Part shown: positions 23,475 to 33,743 of the stretch, piece after piece | Layout of the letters: each line of letters starts with the position of its first letter | Numbering within the stretch: the stretch's first letter is position 1 | Source of the DNA: Chamaecyparis obtusa | Taxonomy: Eukaryota > Streptophyta > Pinopsida > Cupressales > Cupressaceae | Assembly (NCBI GenBank): GCA_027943335.1 | Contig: BSBK01003248.1 | Span: 1,922,501 to 1,986,500, forward strand | Direction: 5' to 3' | DNA: 64,000 bases | Position numbers and translations under genes: made by a program | Notes under the pieces: generated by a model | What the model was told of the DNA's origin: nothing | The model's database searches: none | The model's input: only the letters and a program-made list of their open reading frames with translations

Positions 23475-24650
23475 GGGATCTCCATTCTCTTTCTAGAAAA
23501 AATGGTACAATCTTTGTGCGATGTGTGAGAATCCATGTCTCCTATTCATCCATGTAAATATCCCATTCTTGGTTTTAACTTCCAAAAATCCATTTTTGGT
23601 GACAAAGATCTGAAAATCAAATTGGATCCTACTCATAGTCCCCTTGCTCCCTTTCTTATTAGCCATATCCAATGTTTCATTGAAGTCATGTCCAAGAATA
23701 AAGGTCACCTTACCCATACCATTCATGGATTCTAAAATTTTGTTCCAAACTCTTGAAAAATTTTCTGTTGCTTCTTGTTCTAGTTTAGTTTTTATTAAAC
23801 ATACTACATCAGGTTTTGTTTCAAAATAATTTTTGATTAAATGTCTCTAGTTAGGGGCATTGCAACCCCTAAAATTCCATGTTATCAGCTTCATTTCTTT
23901 ACAGGAGAGAAAAAGTCTCTCCCAGATCTTAAATTTCTCTAGTCTTTTCTATTCTCAACATATTCCAATAAGCATTGAGCAACCTTCCTCCCTCTCGTCC
24001 TCTTTCCTCTCGTATTTATCTTTTTGGACTTAGATTTATTTTCTTGATTGTTCTATTTTCCAAAATTCCTTCCCCATCTCTCAAGAAAAATTAATCTTAT
24101 GCCCCTCCTTGATTAATACCCCCTTCATCGTCAACATGGTCTTCATCACCTATAGTCTTGATTTCAAGGATAGGGGACATGTAAATATCTTTAAATACTT
24201 CTTCTACCACAATGTCACCCTTAAAATTATGCTCCTCCTGCTCCATCTTCTTGATCTTCCTGGCTAAAGTGGATGAATCCTCCCTATTCTCTAGTCTTTC
24301 ATCCCTCTCTTCCACACTCACTTATATTACTAATATATCTATTCCTTTTTTAACTTAAGCTTGTGGAGTAAATATGTTCACAATCAAGTCTATTGTATTA
24401 TGCTTTGTTTCCTCTATGATATTTCTAGAATCTCCACTATTCCTATCCTTACCAACAATCCCTTATTTTTGGGCATTAATGGATAAGGTTATTTCTTCTC
24501 CTACATCAAAGATCATATGAAACTATGTAAACCACTTTTAATAATAAAAAATGTAAATTTCATGTATATTTCCAATCTCCACCGCAGGGGTATAGTCAGA
24601 GGGTTCATTGAAAAAATGATCCTTTGAATGGCTACTATGAATACGAATGA
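23475..24650 (-). pseudogene. LINE 5' half: ORF1 end and start of ORF2 endonuclease
   Basis: On the minus strand, a degraded acidic ORF1-like tail (24097-24650, including SVEERDERLENREDSS) is followed near 23896 by MKLITWNFRGCNAPN, the N-terminus of an APE-type LINE endonuclease (established motif: W-N-x-R-G). Then ILGHDFNETLDM (GDFN motif, with H for the usual G or A), FTWMNRRHGFSHIAQRLYHFF (motif T-W-S-N-R and R-L-D-R). The middle of the endonuclease is shortened. Copia-1 interrupts it at 23479 and it resumes at 15545. Confidence 0.75.
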
Positions 24651-26340
24651 TTTTATATATCATATTGCTCATTTTAATTGAAGTTTGCAATAGCTTTTGC
24701 AAGGGTGAAAGTACTTTTGATCATTTTGGTTGTGACTATTCCTGTACATAGTCAGGAAATGTAACTATCTAATGATTATATGTAATGTTGAATGGATTAA
24801 ATGCTTTACTCTTGGTACAAGTGAATGAAAGGAATAGTGTTGGTGTTAGGTTTCATTTATTATTAAATTCAATGGTTTCCAAGATGTGTTGAGGAGTTTG
24901 CTCCTTGTTTAATGTTAACTGGTCCTGCACAATCCACTCATACAACAGTGAAATGCTATGTGATTGACAATTTCATACAACTGGTCCTTTAGTGTGTATT
25001 AAATACAATCCACTCATACAATTGGTCCTTTGGCATGTATTAAACAAAATAGAATTTTTAGCATATTATTATCATTCTATTTTTTTGTTGTAAACATGCC
25101 ATTGGTTCAGTTTTGTATAAAAAAATTCGTGTTAAATATTTTTTTTTCTATTTTCTCCATTTGATAACCATTGTCAACATTTCAAAATAGTGAATCAATA
25201 TCCTTGAGCACAAGCACCAATAACATCAAATAATGGAGATAAAGCATGAGCTAGGGCACGACACAAGTAGATTAAAACTAAACCAATGGCATGTTTATAA
25301 CAAATAAATAGAATGATAATAATATGTTGAAAATTATATTCTATTTAATACACGCCAAATGACCAATCCCAACAATTCTTAAACATATTTTATCTGATAT
25401 GATGAATTGTTAATAAAGGTCTAATTCTATAGACTGCTAGCACGAAGGAAGATTTGACCTAGCCAAATCTTCCTTGTACCACAAAAAAACTATGATAACT
25501 ATGTCTACTCCAACCTTAATTGTTTAAGAATTCATCATATCAGATAAAGTATGTTTAAGAATTGTTGGGAGTTCTATTACACCTTTTTTGTAAACATGCC
25601 ATTGGTTCAGTTTTGTAAATTTTTTTTTTGTGTTAAATGCATTTAAATGGAACATTAAGCATAGTAATAATATGCTTAATCTATTAGTAATTGGTAGATT
25701 AAATGCAAATAACACCTTTATCATTTTAGCATGTTATTATAAGATACTAAAGAAGACCTGCTATTTGTCAGATAAATCTTCATTTTTAGACATACTTTAT
25801 CTGATATGATGAATTCTTAAATAATTAAGGTTGGAGGAGACATAGTTATCACACATTTTTTGTGTGGTACAAGGAAGCTTTGGCTGATTAAGAGTGAGGC
25901 CTTCTTTAGAATCTCATGATTTTTGTACTACACATGCAACGTATTGTGAGTTTGAAGAGAGTACATAAAGGTTTCTAATTGAAATCAATGATCTTAAAGG
26001 TGTTAAAGTCTTGTTTTGGTTTTTCCTTTCCAATATGCAATAAGGAATAGTTTTCAAACATTCATATTCACTTATTGAATGCTTTGGAGACTAGTGGTTT
26101 GACTGTCCATGCGTTACTAGTGACTTAGATTCATTAAAGGATACAAAACCCTTCATTTTGGGTTATTGTGTGTGGATTCAAATGTAGGTTTGATTTGGTT
26201 AATGTTTAGAAGAGATAAATAAAGTATTTAAAGACAATCATACATGTTTGGGGAGGTTTGAGAGGAACTTATCATGACTGTACCCTCACAAACAGTAGCA
26301 TAGACTGGTTTTACTAAGTTTCTTTTCTCTATTTTGAGGT
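24651..26340. repeat. CACTA interior: patchwork of inverted repeats, non-coding
   Basis: About 25020-25105 (GGCATGTATTAAACAAAATAG ... AACATGCCATTGGTTCAG) is inverted at about 25275-25370, enclosing an inverted copy of the 14.13-kb repeat unit (25185-25275). A second set, around CTTATCTGATATGATGAATT (about 25380, 25530, 25795), and the block AAGGTTGGA...GACATAGTTATC (25840) inverted to 25490-25515, give further hairpins. AACATGCCATTGGTTCAGTT also recurs directly at 25095 and 25598. No convincing protein. Confidence 0.6.
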
Positions 26341-26344
26341 TCTC

Positions 26345-26590
26345 ATTGCCAAAGTGGCCAAAGACTATGTTAGGCTGATAAATTATGGGGATTCTCTTTA
26401 CCACTACAAATCTTTGAAGGTTGTTGCACTTGGACAGATGTGTACCATTGTTAAGAGAATTGGATTGAGTTTTTCTTACCTCAAACAGGCGAGGCAACAT
26501 ATGGAAAGGTTGTCATCTATTGGCCCAAATACCAGGACTATTTTGATCTTTGGGTACCCTAATGTTGGCAAGAGTTCTTTTATTAATTAT
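26345..26590 (+). pseudogene. NOG1: NOG1 fragment A (nucleolar GTP-binding protein 1, N-terminal linker to P-loop)
   Basis: [50 protein letters not shown] and then the G1/P-loop [13 protein letters not shown] are clear plant NOG1, a GTPase for 60S ribosome biogenesis in the nucleolus (established role of the family). The fragment starts in the middle of the gene and stops one residue after the P-loop, where unrelated sequence begins. It lies inside the CACTA, so it is a captured copy rather than the gene. No start codon or upstream exon. Confidence 0.85.
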
Positions 26591-26639
26591 GATGAGTTGT
26601 ATCATTCCCATCATGTCCCATGCTTGCACCATGTGTACC

Positions 26640-27600
26640 CTCAAATATAGGATGTAAATCATTGTTCTCTTCTTGACCAAAGGCTGCCATATCTTGAGGT
26701 AGTGGAGTTATGTCACTGTTATGAACTCAAAATTATGGTCATACCCTGGTGACAAATTTTAAATGGATACAAGCACCTTTTTTGTGCAATGGTCAGGCCC
26801 AACCTTTATATCTTGAATGTCAATGCTAGATGCCTCTTCTTTACTGATTAATCCATGTGACAAATCTGCAGACTTGTGAGAATGAGGAAAGGAGCCTCTA
26901 CTGTCCAAATTCAAAACCTGGGACTTTTCTTTCCTTCCATCTTCAGATTCACCACAAACCACTAAATTTAGATTTTTCTCATAGTCTTATCAATTGAGAA
27001 GAGGAGTTGGTGTGTCAAATGAATCCCTATCCATATCAACTTCATGTTCTTCACCAATTGGTGATTCAAAATCAATCTTTGAGCAATCTGAATACTCATC
27101 AAACCTCTCTTGAATGTCCTCACTACAAGGCACATGTGATGACAAAGAACTGCTGGTCAAACTCAAAAAATCAGAATTATGTTTAAGTTTTTAGCAACAA
27201 TGTCTCCATGGACTGTGGTACCTTACATATTGTATTAAGTTATAAAATTCTCCTTCACATCTTCCACCATGAATGATAGGACAACATTGTAGCCAACCAA
27301 AGAGACACCAATTGGATTTATACCTTGTAATATCCTAAGGCTGATCTGAATGTATTTTCTAAACACTTTGACTGAAGTTGTTTTCCAAAGTCAATTTGCA
27401 ATTTCTTGTATTTGTTATATGAATGGTTTAGTTTAAACAAGAGAGCATTGTATTCAGGTCATTCATAAAGGTTTACTCAAATAACCATGATAACAATTTA
27501 ATATCACAAACTTCCAATTAAAAAATGTATCAGACTTAACTTCAGTCAATACAAAGTGAGAAGGAAATGTAATAACCCAACCCAATTCAATCTCTGTATG
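26640..27600 (-). pseudogene. Unrecognised gene-like block, antisense, between two NOG1 fragments
   Basis: On the minus strand, 27180-26759 reads almost continuously as a Ser/Asp/Glu-rich segment (SEDIQERFDEYSDCSKIDFE, then ESEDGRKEKSQVLNLDSRG), with two stops near 27000. Upstream, about 27382-27243, a second protein-like segment contains RILQGINPIGVSLVGYN. These look like exon pieces of one host gene separated by intron-like AT-rich DNA. I do not recognise the protein. It sits between duplicated copies of the NOG1 P-loop segment. Confidence 0.4.
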
Positions 27601-27604
27601 TTGA

Positions 27605-28110
27605 AATACCGGGACTATTTTGATATGTGGGTACCCTAATGTTGGCAAGAGTTCTTTTATTAATAATATTACTAGGGCGGATGTGGATGTGCAACCTTAT
27701 TCTTTTACTACTAAGTCCCTATTTGTTGGGCATACTGATTATAAGTACTTGATGTATCAGGTTATTGATACCTCTGGTATTTTGGACCACCCCTTGGAGG
27801 ATAGGAACACCATCGAGATGCTCAATATTATTGCCTTGGCTCATTTGAAGGCATCTATTTTATTTTTCCTTGATGTTTCAAGGTCCTATGGTTATAGTAT
27901 TACGCAACATGCAACATAAAACCTATGTTTTCTAATAAGCCTCTTATTGTAGTTTGTAATAAGATTGATTTGCAACCACTAGAGACACTATCGGAGGAGG
28001 ATGCAAAATTGGTTACAAAGATGAGATCGGATGCTAGGAAAAATATGGGTGGGTTCTTTAGGAATCAGGAGGGGGGTGGGGGATGCTGGTGCACTACTCT
28101 ACAAGCTTGA
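27605..28110 (+). pseudogene. NOG1: NOG1 fragment B (GTPase domain)
   Basis: Repeats the P-loop ([21 protein letters not shown]) and continues through the G domain: [21 protein letters not shown], the G3 region [18 protein letters not shown] (normally DTPG), [15 protein letters not shown] and G4 CNKIDLQPLE. A stop and frame change near 27919 remove a few codons. After MRSDARKNMG the reading turns into a G-rich non-homologous joint (about 28050-28110), which marks an internal deletion of the part of NOG1 downstream of the G domain. Confidence 0.88.
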
Positions 28111-28523
28111 AGAAGTGGTATATTTTGGAAAATGAAGAGTGGAAAGAAGATGATATTCATGAGATCATGAATGGACACAATGTTGCAGACTTTATTGATC
28201 CAAATATCTTGCAGAGGCTTGAAGAACTGGAGAGGGAAGAAGGGCTTAGGATGGCAGTTGAGGGTGACGAGGATGATGAGATGGGGGAAGTGGATTTTAA
28301 TCCTAATGAAAAGGAAGCTCTAACTACATTTAGGAAGAAGAAGAAGATGCTTATGATCAAACATAGTTTGAAGAAGAGTACTGCAGAGAGCACACCTACC
28401 GTACTAAGGAAGTTTGACAAGAACAAGGATTATGGCTTACATAGAATGGGAAGACATCTTTCTAGCCTGGGCTTGGATCCTTCGACAATTAGCTTGATAA
28501 TAAATACAACAGATGAGAGCTAA
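28111..28523 (+). pseudogene. NOG1: NOG1 fragment C (C-terminal region)
   Basis: NEEWKEDDIHEIMNGHNVADFIDP, ILQRLEELEREEGLRMA and the basic KKSTAESTPTVLRKF segment match the C-terminal half of plant NOG1. HRMGRHLSSLGLDPS is followed by a stop at 28521, earlier than the usual family end. About 130 continuous codons without a stop in a transposon interior suggest recent capture or selection, but it is disconnected from a promoter. Confidence 0.8.
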
Positions 28524-28908
28524 GCAATTAACTTCCCAAGAAAAATCTCATAAATGAACTGTGTGTACCCCAATTCTTGTGCCCTTTGCGCATACCTAAA
28601 TGATATATTTGAAACAACAAGGGTAAGGCTTAAATAAGTTAATTTTGCATCACAGTTTGTAGTTGTTGTAGCAACAAAGCATCAGGCACCACCTTCGGCA
28701 CAATATAATCACTAGATAGGTCTATATGTTTTATGAAGTTTGGTCATTGTGGATAAAACATACAGATCTATCTAGTGATGAAAAAGTAACTTCTTTAAGC
28801 CTTACCCTTGTTGTTTCAAATATATCATTTGGGTATGCACAGAGGGCATAGGAATTTGGGGTACACATAGTTCATTTATGAGATTTTTCTTGGGAAGCTA
28901 ATTGCTCA
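28521..28908. repeat. Long inverted repeat, arms about 170 bp
   Basis: AGCAATTAACTTCCCAAG at the left end is inverted at about 28890-28906 (CTTGGGAAGCTAATTGCT). Inner parts also pair: TGAACTGTGTGTACCCC with GGGGTACACATAGTTCA, CAACAAGGGTAAGGCTTAA with TTAAGCCTTACCCTTGTTG, and CACTAGATAGGTCTATATG near the centre. It starts exactly at the NOG1 stop. It looks like a foldback or MITE-like unit; no clear TSD. Confidence 0.75.
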
Positions 28909-29035
28909 TCTGTCATCTACTTCATTGTTATGAAGCTAATTATCATAGGATCTAGGCCCAAGCTAGAAATATGTATTCCCAAACACATAAAAAACATGCA
29001 CATAAACATGACAGCTGAGAAACATAAATGTAGAT

Positions 29036-29887
29036 ATCACAACAACTAAGAAACATAAATGTAGTCATCATGGTCACAATTTTTTGGAGACGACATAATT
29101 GAGTTGTATACCCAGATGATGCAAAGCAACTACTACTCCTCTGGTTCCAAGTTGACACTACGGGATCCAAAAACCATAGATAAGGAATAAATTTAGAGAG
29201 TGGAAGAGGGCCATAATGACCAAAATAATATAGGACAAACCTCAAGTTAAATGAGGCAACTGTAAACATTTTAATAGATTTTCATTATTAAATAATGAAA
29301 TTTGCATATACTAGTGTTCTAAGACCCCTCATTACATGATTTATTATTGTAAGCCCCCTTTGACTTACGCATCTAGAAAATGAAACTACAACCTATTGGG
29401 ATTGAGAAAAACCTTATAAAACAACAACAACTAAGAAGGATCACTTGCCAACATCTGTTAAATACAGGGTCCTCCAATAGATGTATTCAGTAGATGTTGG
29501 CAAGTGATCCTTCTTAGTTGTTGTTGTTTTATGAGGTTTGTCTCAATCGCAGTAGGTTGTAGTTTCATTTTCTAGACGCATAAGTCAGAGGGGGCTTAGA
29601 ACACTAGTATATGCAAATTTCATTATTGAATAATGAAAATATATTAAAATGTTTGCAGTTGCCTCATTTAACTTGAGGCTTTTCCTCATGTATTATTTTG
29701 GTTGTTATGGCCCTCCTCCTCTCTCTAAATTTATTCCTTATCTATGGTTTTTGGATCCTGCAGTGTCGACTTGGAACCAGAGGAGTAGCGGTTGCTTTGC
29801 ATCATCTAGATGGTATACCACTCAATTATGTTGTCTCCAAAAACTTGTGACCATGATGCCTACATTTATGTTTCTCAGTTGTTGTGT
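29036..29887. repeat. Very long inverted repeat, arms about 410-430 bp, loop about 15 bases
   Basis: Left arm 29036-29466, right arm 29481-29887. GCCAACATCT before the loop pairs with AGATGTTGGC after it, and the outer ends ACAACAACTAAGAAACATAA / TTTCTCAGTTGTTGT also pair. The left arm has about 28 extra bases (around 29326-29350) lacking in the right arm. Both arms therefore give the same false peptide on opposite strands (containing NLRFVLYYFGHYG and NLRLFLMYYFGCYG). A transcript through it would fold into a long hairpin. Confidence 0.85.
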
Positions 29888-29982
29888 CCCAGGACCCCTT
29901 ATGACCCTTTATGATCCCTAAGAATACACATCTTAGAGGTCTTAAAATGTCGTAAAGGGTCATAAGAGGCTCCTAGGAGGGG
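29888..29982. repeat. Small hairpin repeat
   Basis: AGGACCCCTTATGACCCTTTA at 29890 pairs with TAAAGGGTCATAAGAGGCTCCT ending near 29977; central loop about 35 bases. It immediately follows the 0.43-kb-armed inverted repeat. The rest of the CACTA interior up to E2 (29983-30238) shows nothing recognisable. Confidence 0.7.
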
Positions 29983-30238
29983 CCAAATGAGCTTCCACCT
30001 TCATGTGGTTGGCCCTGTTGAGTAGAGAATGTTAAACTATTCTTGAAACAAAGAGAAGCTCAATAATTTAAGGTCTCAGTCCATGAAGATGCTGAAAAAA
30101 TGATGGGAATCAATGATGGAGAGTTTTTAGATATTGAGAAGACATATATGCAGTGGAGGCTAGAAGGGATTTTTGTGGAGATTTTCTAGATGTGGAGATT
30201 TGCTAGAGAGGGTTTCCAGATTGAGTACTAGTGCATAG

Positions 30239-31080
30239 TGTAATCACCTAAAAATAGGCTAATAGAACCTAAGGCCCTATTTGCCCTAGTTTGGAATAAT
30301 ACCTTAATTATGTTAATTCAATCTTTGATTATTGACATAATCCTCAAAATTCAATAAAATCAATTCAATTCTTAATCTAAGCACTTATCACTAAGGTTTC
30401 AAGTAAAAATGAAGGTGATTAACTTTAGACCCAATTAATTAATTCAATCCCACCAAATGCATGGCTAGAGTTATTAATTTAAAATAAAATGATAAATACC
30501 TCTTAAATCAAACAAACACAACAAACACACCCTAATCATTAAGAGGATCTTGCATGGATCAAAGATCAAGCATGAGTGCATCTCAACCACTCCTCACAGA
30601 TACATCTCAACCGTTCAATTCCTCCTACAATCTATAAAAGAGAATTTTCAAAGGCTCATTCCTTCTTCTTAATTTCTTGAATTTGGAGCTTATATTACTT
30701 CTTCCTAATGCTTAATGCTTTGAATGTGATAGTTGTTTTCATGCTCTCATGTTTAATTTCATGCTTTAGCTAATTAGAAGAGACCTCAATTTAGTTTATA
30801 ATAGAAAGAATTCATGGTTTCATGATTGATTGAGAAGTATTTTCTAGATTTAGCTTAGTTTCATACAATTTCATTTGAATCTCTCATTTTAGTGTACATT
30901 GTCACTATTTAAGGGTCAAAATCTGAGAGCTACTAACCCTTATTTCATACTTGCACTAACTAGAGAGAAATAGGATGATTTCATTTGTTGATTTCTTTAA
31001 ATTGCATGCTTATTTCCTCTAATAAATGATATAATGTCTTATTGAAGTGTTGTGCTATAGGTCACAAACTCACAGACACA
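30239..31080 (+). repeat. E2 5' LTR (842 bp)
   Basis: Starts TGTAATCACCTAAAAATAGG and aligns along its length with 57858-58677. A CTATAAAAG box at 30632-30640, conserved in the 3' copy (58229-58237), is the likely TATA box. The end is placed at CACAGACACA, before TTTCTTGTGCCCACC. Confidence 0.9.
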
Positions 31081-31164
31081 TTTCTTGTGCCCACCGTGGG
31101 GCACTACCCCAGATTTCTTATTTTTCAAGCTTTTAAAACTAATTTTCGCCATGTCTTTTCTGAC

Positions 31165-31365
31165 AGAGGATCGCATCCGGGAAGAATAGTTGCACCCCAA
31201 GTTTCCTTCATCGCATCCCAAATTCACATATCGTATCTATAAGAAGTATCACATCTGGTAAATTCTAGGATCGCATCCTATGATCTGGATCGCATCCGGA
31301 TAATAGGGTCATTTTTGGGAAATACTATCATATCTGCAAGAATTTAGGATCACATATGGGATTTT
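31165..31365 (+). repeat. GGATCGCATCC-type repeats in the E2 leader, first cluster
   Basis: GATCGCATCC at 31169, 31269 and 31288, with degenerate versions (TTCATCGCATCC, TATCGTATC, TATCACATCTGG, GATCACATATGGG) spaced by about 20-40 bases. A second cluster is at 32940-33140, and a third, in opposite orientation, at 51128-51412 upstream of the antisense PMD gene. Confidence 0.7.
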
Positions 31366-31589
31366 TTAATGCATTCTTGGGTTTTTTAACTCCTAACAAG
31401 TTGCTTTGTTGATTTCTCTAGTTTTTCATGGCCTAACTATGGTTTGCAGGATGAAAGAAAGAGACCCAAATCCTTAAACTACTAACAATTGCTTGTTATT
31501 TTCTTTAAAAGGATGAAATAAACTTAATGCTTTTGTTTTCTAGCACTTAAATGCAATATAATTTCACTTTGTAAATCAATTAGAGGATT

Positions 31590-32175
31590 ATGCTCTTTTC
31601 CCCTTGAGGGAAAATTAGAAACTCAAAAATTGGATTACACTTTGAGGTTAAATTGGGAAATGAATGCTAACACTTGCATATGTTTTGGATTTGCAATTTG
31701 AGCTAGGAGATTATGCTCTTCTCCTTCAAGGAGAATCATAAATCTAGATCTTACAATTGCATATCTACTTTCTTTTGAAGTATTATCTTTTGAGGGCATA
31801 TGATATTTCAATTTCTAACAAGCTATTGAATGCATGTGGTATTTTTGTTTGATCTTAAATAGCCTAACAAATGGTTTGCAGGTCGTTTGTCCAAGATAAA
31901 ATCAAAAGAAACTACTAATGCTTGTCATGTAGGTTGCCTCTAAAGAGCAATTAAAAACTTCATGCTTGGTTTTCTAAGAACTTTAATACAATTTGAGGTC
32001 AAGTTACAAACTGATTAGAGGACTATGCTCTTTTCCCCTTGAGGGAGAATCAGAAACTCAAACATTATCTTGTGATTTGGAATCAAATTGGAGTAACTGA
32101 ATGTTAATTTGCATGATGTGTTTGGGATTCTTGGTATAAGTTAGGAGATTATGATCTTCTCTTCATGGAGAATCA
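31590..32175 (+). promoter_or_regulatory. Four leader stem-loops (TATGCTCTT family) in E2
   Basis: TTTTCCCC-TTGA-GGGAAAA at 31596, TTCTCCT-TCA-AGGAGAA at 31719-31735 (perfect 7-bp stem), TTTTCCCC-TTGA-GGGAGAA at 32031, and TTCTC-TTCATG-GAGAA at 32157. Each is preceded by GGA-TTATG(C/A)TC and followed by ATCA(G/T)AAA. Base changes on one side of the stem are matched on the other, which suggests a selected RNA structure. Confidence 0.55.
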
Positions 32176-33743
32176 GAAATCCAGAGCTTACTATCATTTA
32201 TCTATTTTCTTTATTGTACACCTTTAGAGGGCCTTCCAATTGAGGAAAAAAGCTCCCAGGATTGACCCAAGTGGGGACAAGTCTTAAGCCAAATCTTCCA
32301 CCCCACTATAAAATTTGATGCTTCCTTGATGCTAAAGCCTCGAAAGACATGATCTATCTTGTCTTGGGAGATTGATAATCAATCCCAATGACAGACTTGG
32401 ATTTCATGTAGAGCGGAGCCACTTAAATCTCACTTGTGAGACAACACATTTTTAGGTTCCTATAGAACTTACGGCCTCCATCCTACTTACGGGACTATGG
32501 GAGATGGTTGTGAATGGATGCCTTCATTAAAAACCTTATGTTAGATGCTACCCGAATCACCCCTGAAAGGTTGTTATCACTTGTGCGAGGAAAATAGTAA
32601 TTGTCCCAAGACATTCACTATATCAAGTCCCCATTGACATTATTACTCAGATAATATGAGCTCCAATATCCATTGTGTGTTATTGGACTTCCATATTCTG
32701 AGGAGTCTTTGTGTGTGTTCCTAAGTTAGTGAACAAGTGGTTTCAATCTCTAGTTAGCATAAGGCAGGATATGTGTGTCTGATTAAAATGATTGCTTGAT
32801 GTGTTCTAAATACAAATTCAGATAATTTCCCTCAAATGAATAAACATAGAGCATTTACCAGGAATTACAAGCACTTACAAGTCACTCAAATCCAACAGAC
32901 ATGACCCATTTTCCAAAAAACACTGAAATAGACAAATTCCTAACATCAACAAATCACATCCTATATTCCTGAGTCACATCCCGTGTCCCAGATTGCATAT
33001 GTTCAAACTTGGATTACATCTGGTAGTTACACCATTTCCCAAATCACATTTGGTAACCACTACATTTCCTGAGTTGCATCTCATATTTCCTGGATCGCAT
33101 CTGAGACCAAAACTTTGCCAGTCACCTGTAAAAGATTGCATCTAGGATAGTGAGCACTTCTATACCTTTCAGAACCAAAATTTTTACATTTTTAGATACC
33201 CATTTGGCCCAATAGTAAGTTCCTATTGTCAAAACATAGCCATATGATAACTAGAAAGAGTCATCTTTGAAAACATCTTGTTACCTTGCATTGTCCAAAT
33301 CTTCATTGTCCAATTGTGGAGTCAGTTTATCCTATTAGTTACAACCAAGTTCCTAGCTCATAAATAGTGCACTTTGACACCCTTTGACATTTGAACTTCC
33401 ACACTATCAAACCCACTTGCACTTTGGTTCCCAACTCACAAACAGGGAACTTTGACACCCTTTGACGTTGGATCAACAAAAAAAATTTCAAAACCACTCT
33501 TACATCCTTGGATTCACAATCAGACATTGCAATCAGACCCACTTTTAAACACAAGACACTCATTGGTTCCTCAATTTGTCTTTCATGGTTGTTACAAGGC
33601 ACAAAACTTACCATTTTGAAAAGAACCCATTCTTAGACAAAGTACCATTGGTCACACTTGAAATAGGAGAGACTTAAATAATCAATCCCTTATTTGGCAC
33701 TACACCAAGCACTACTAATACAGCAACACCCTGATTGATAAAC

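Larger units (their letters stand above)
31081..33743 (+). other. E2 untranslated leader
   Basis: Starts with TTGTGCCCACCGTGGGGC, equivalent to the E1 block and the expected primer-binding area (which tRNA it would match is not determined here). It contains degenerate GGATCGCATCC-type repeats at about 31165-31365 and 32940-33140, two roughly 420-base repeated segments (about 31500-31920 and 31920-32220) with four stem-loops, and the GACCCAAGTGGGGACA section shared with E1. No sustained coding frame. Confidence 0.65.

Noticed and set aside
26345..28523. NOG1 as a functional host gene
   Set aside because: The N-terminus is missing, the P-loop is duplicated, an antisense block interrupts it, there are frame changes at 27919 and about 28050-28110, and it lies inside a transposon.
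28952..29269. Minus-strand frame of 105 codons, and its plus-strand twin at 29649-29921
   Set aside because: Both come from the two arms of one inverted repeat. They encode the same peptide only because the arms are copies, and no family motif is visible.
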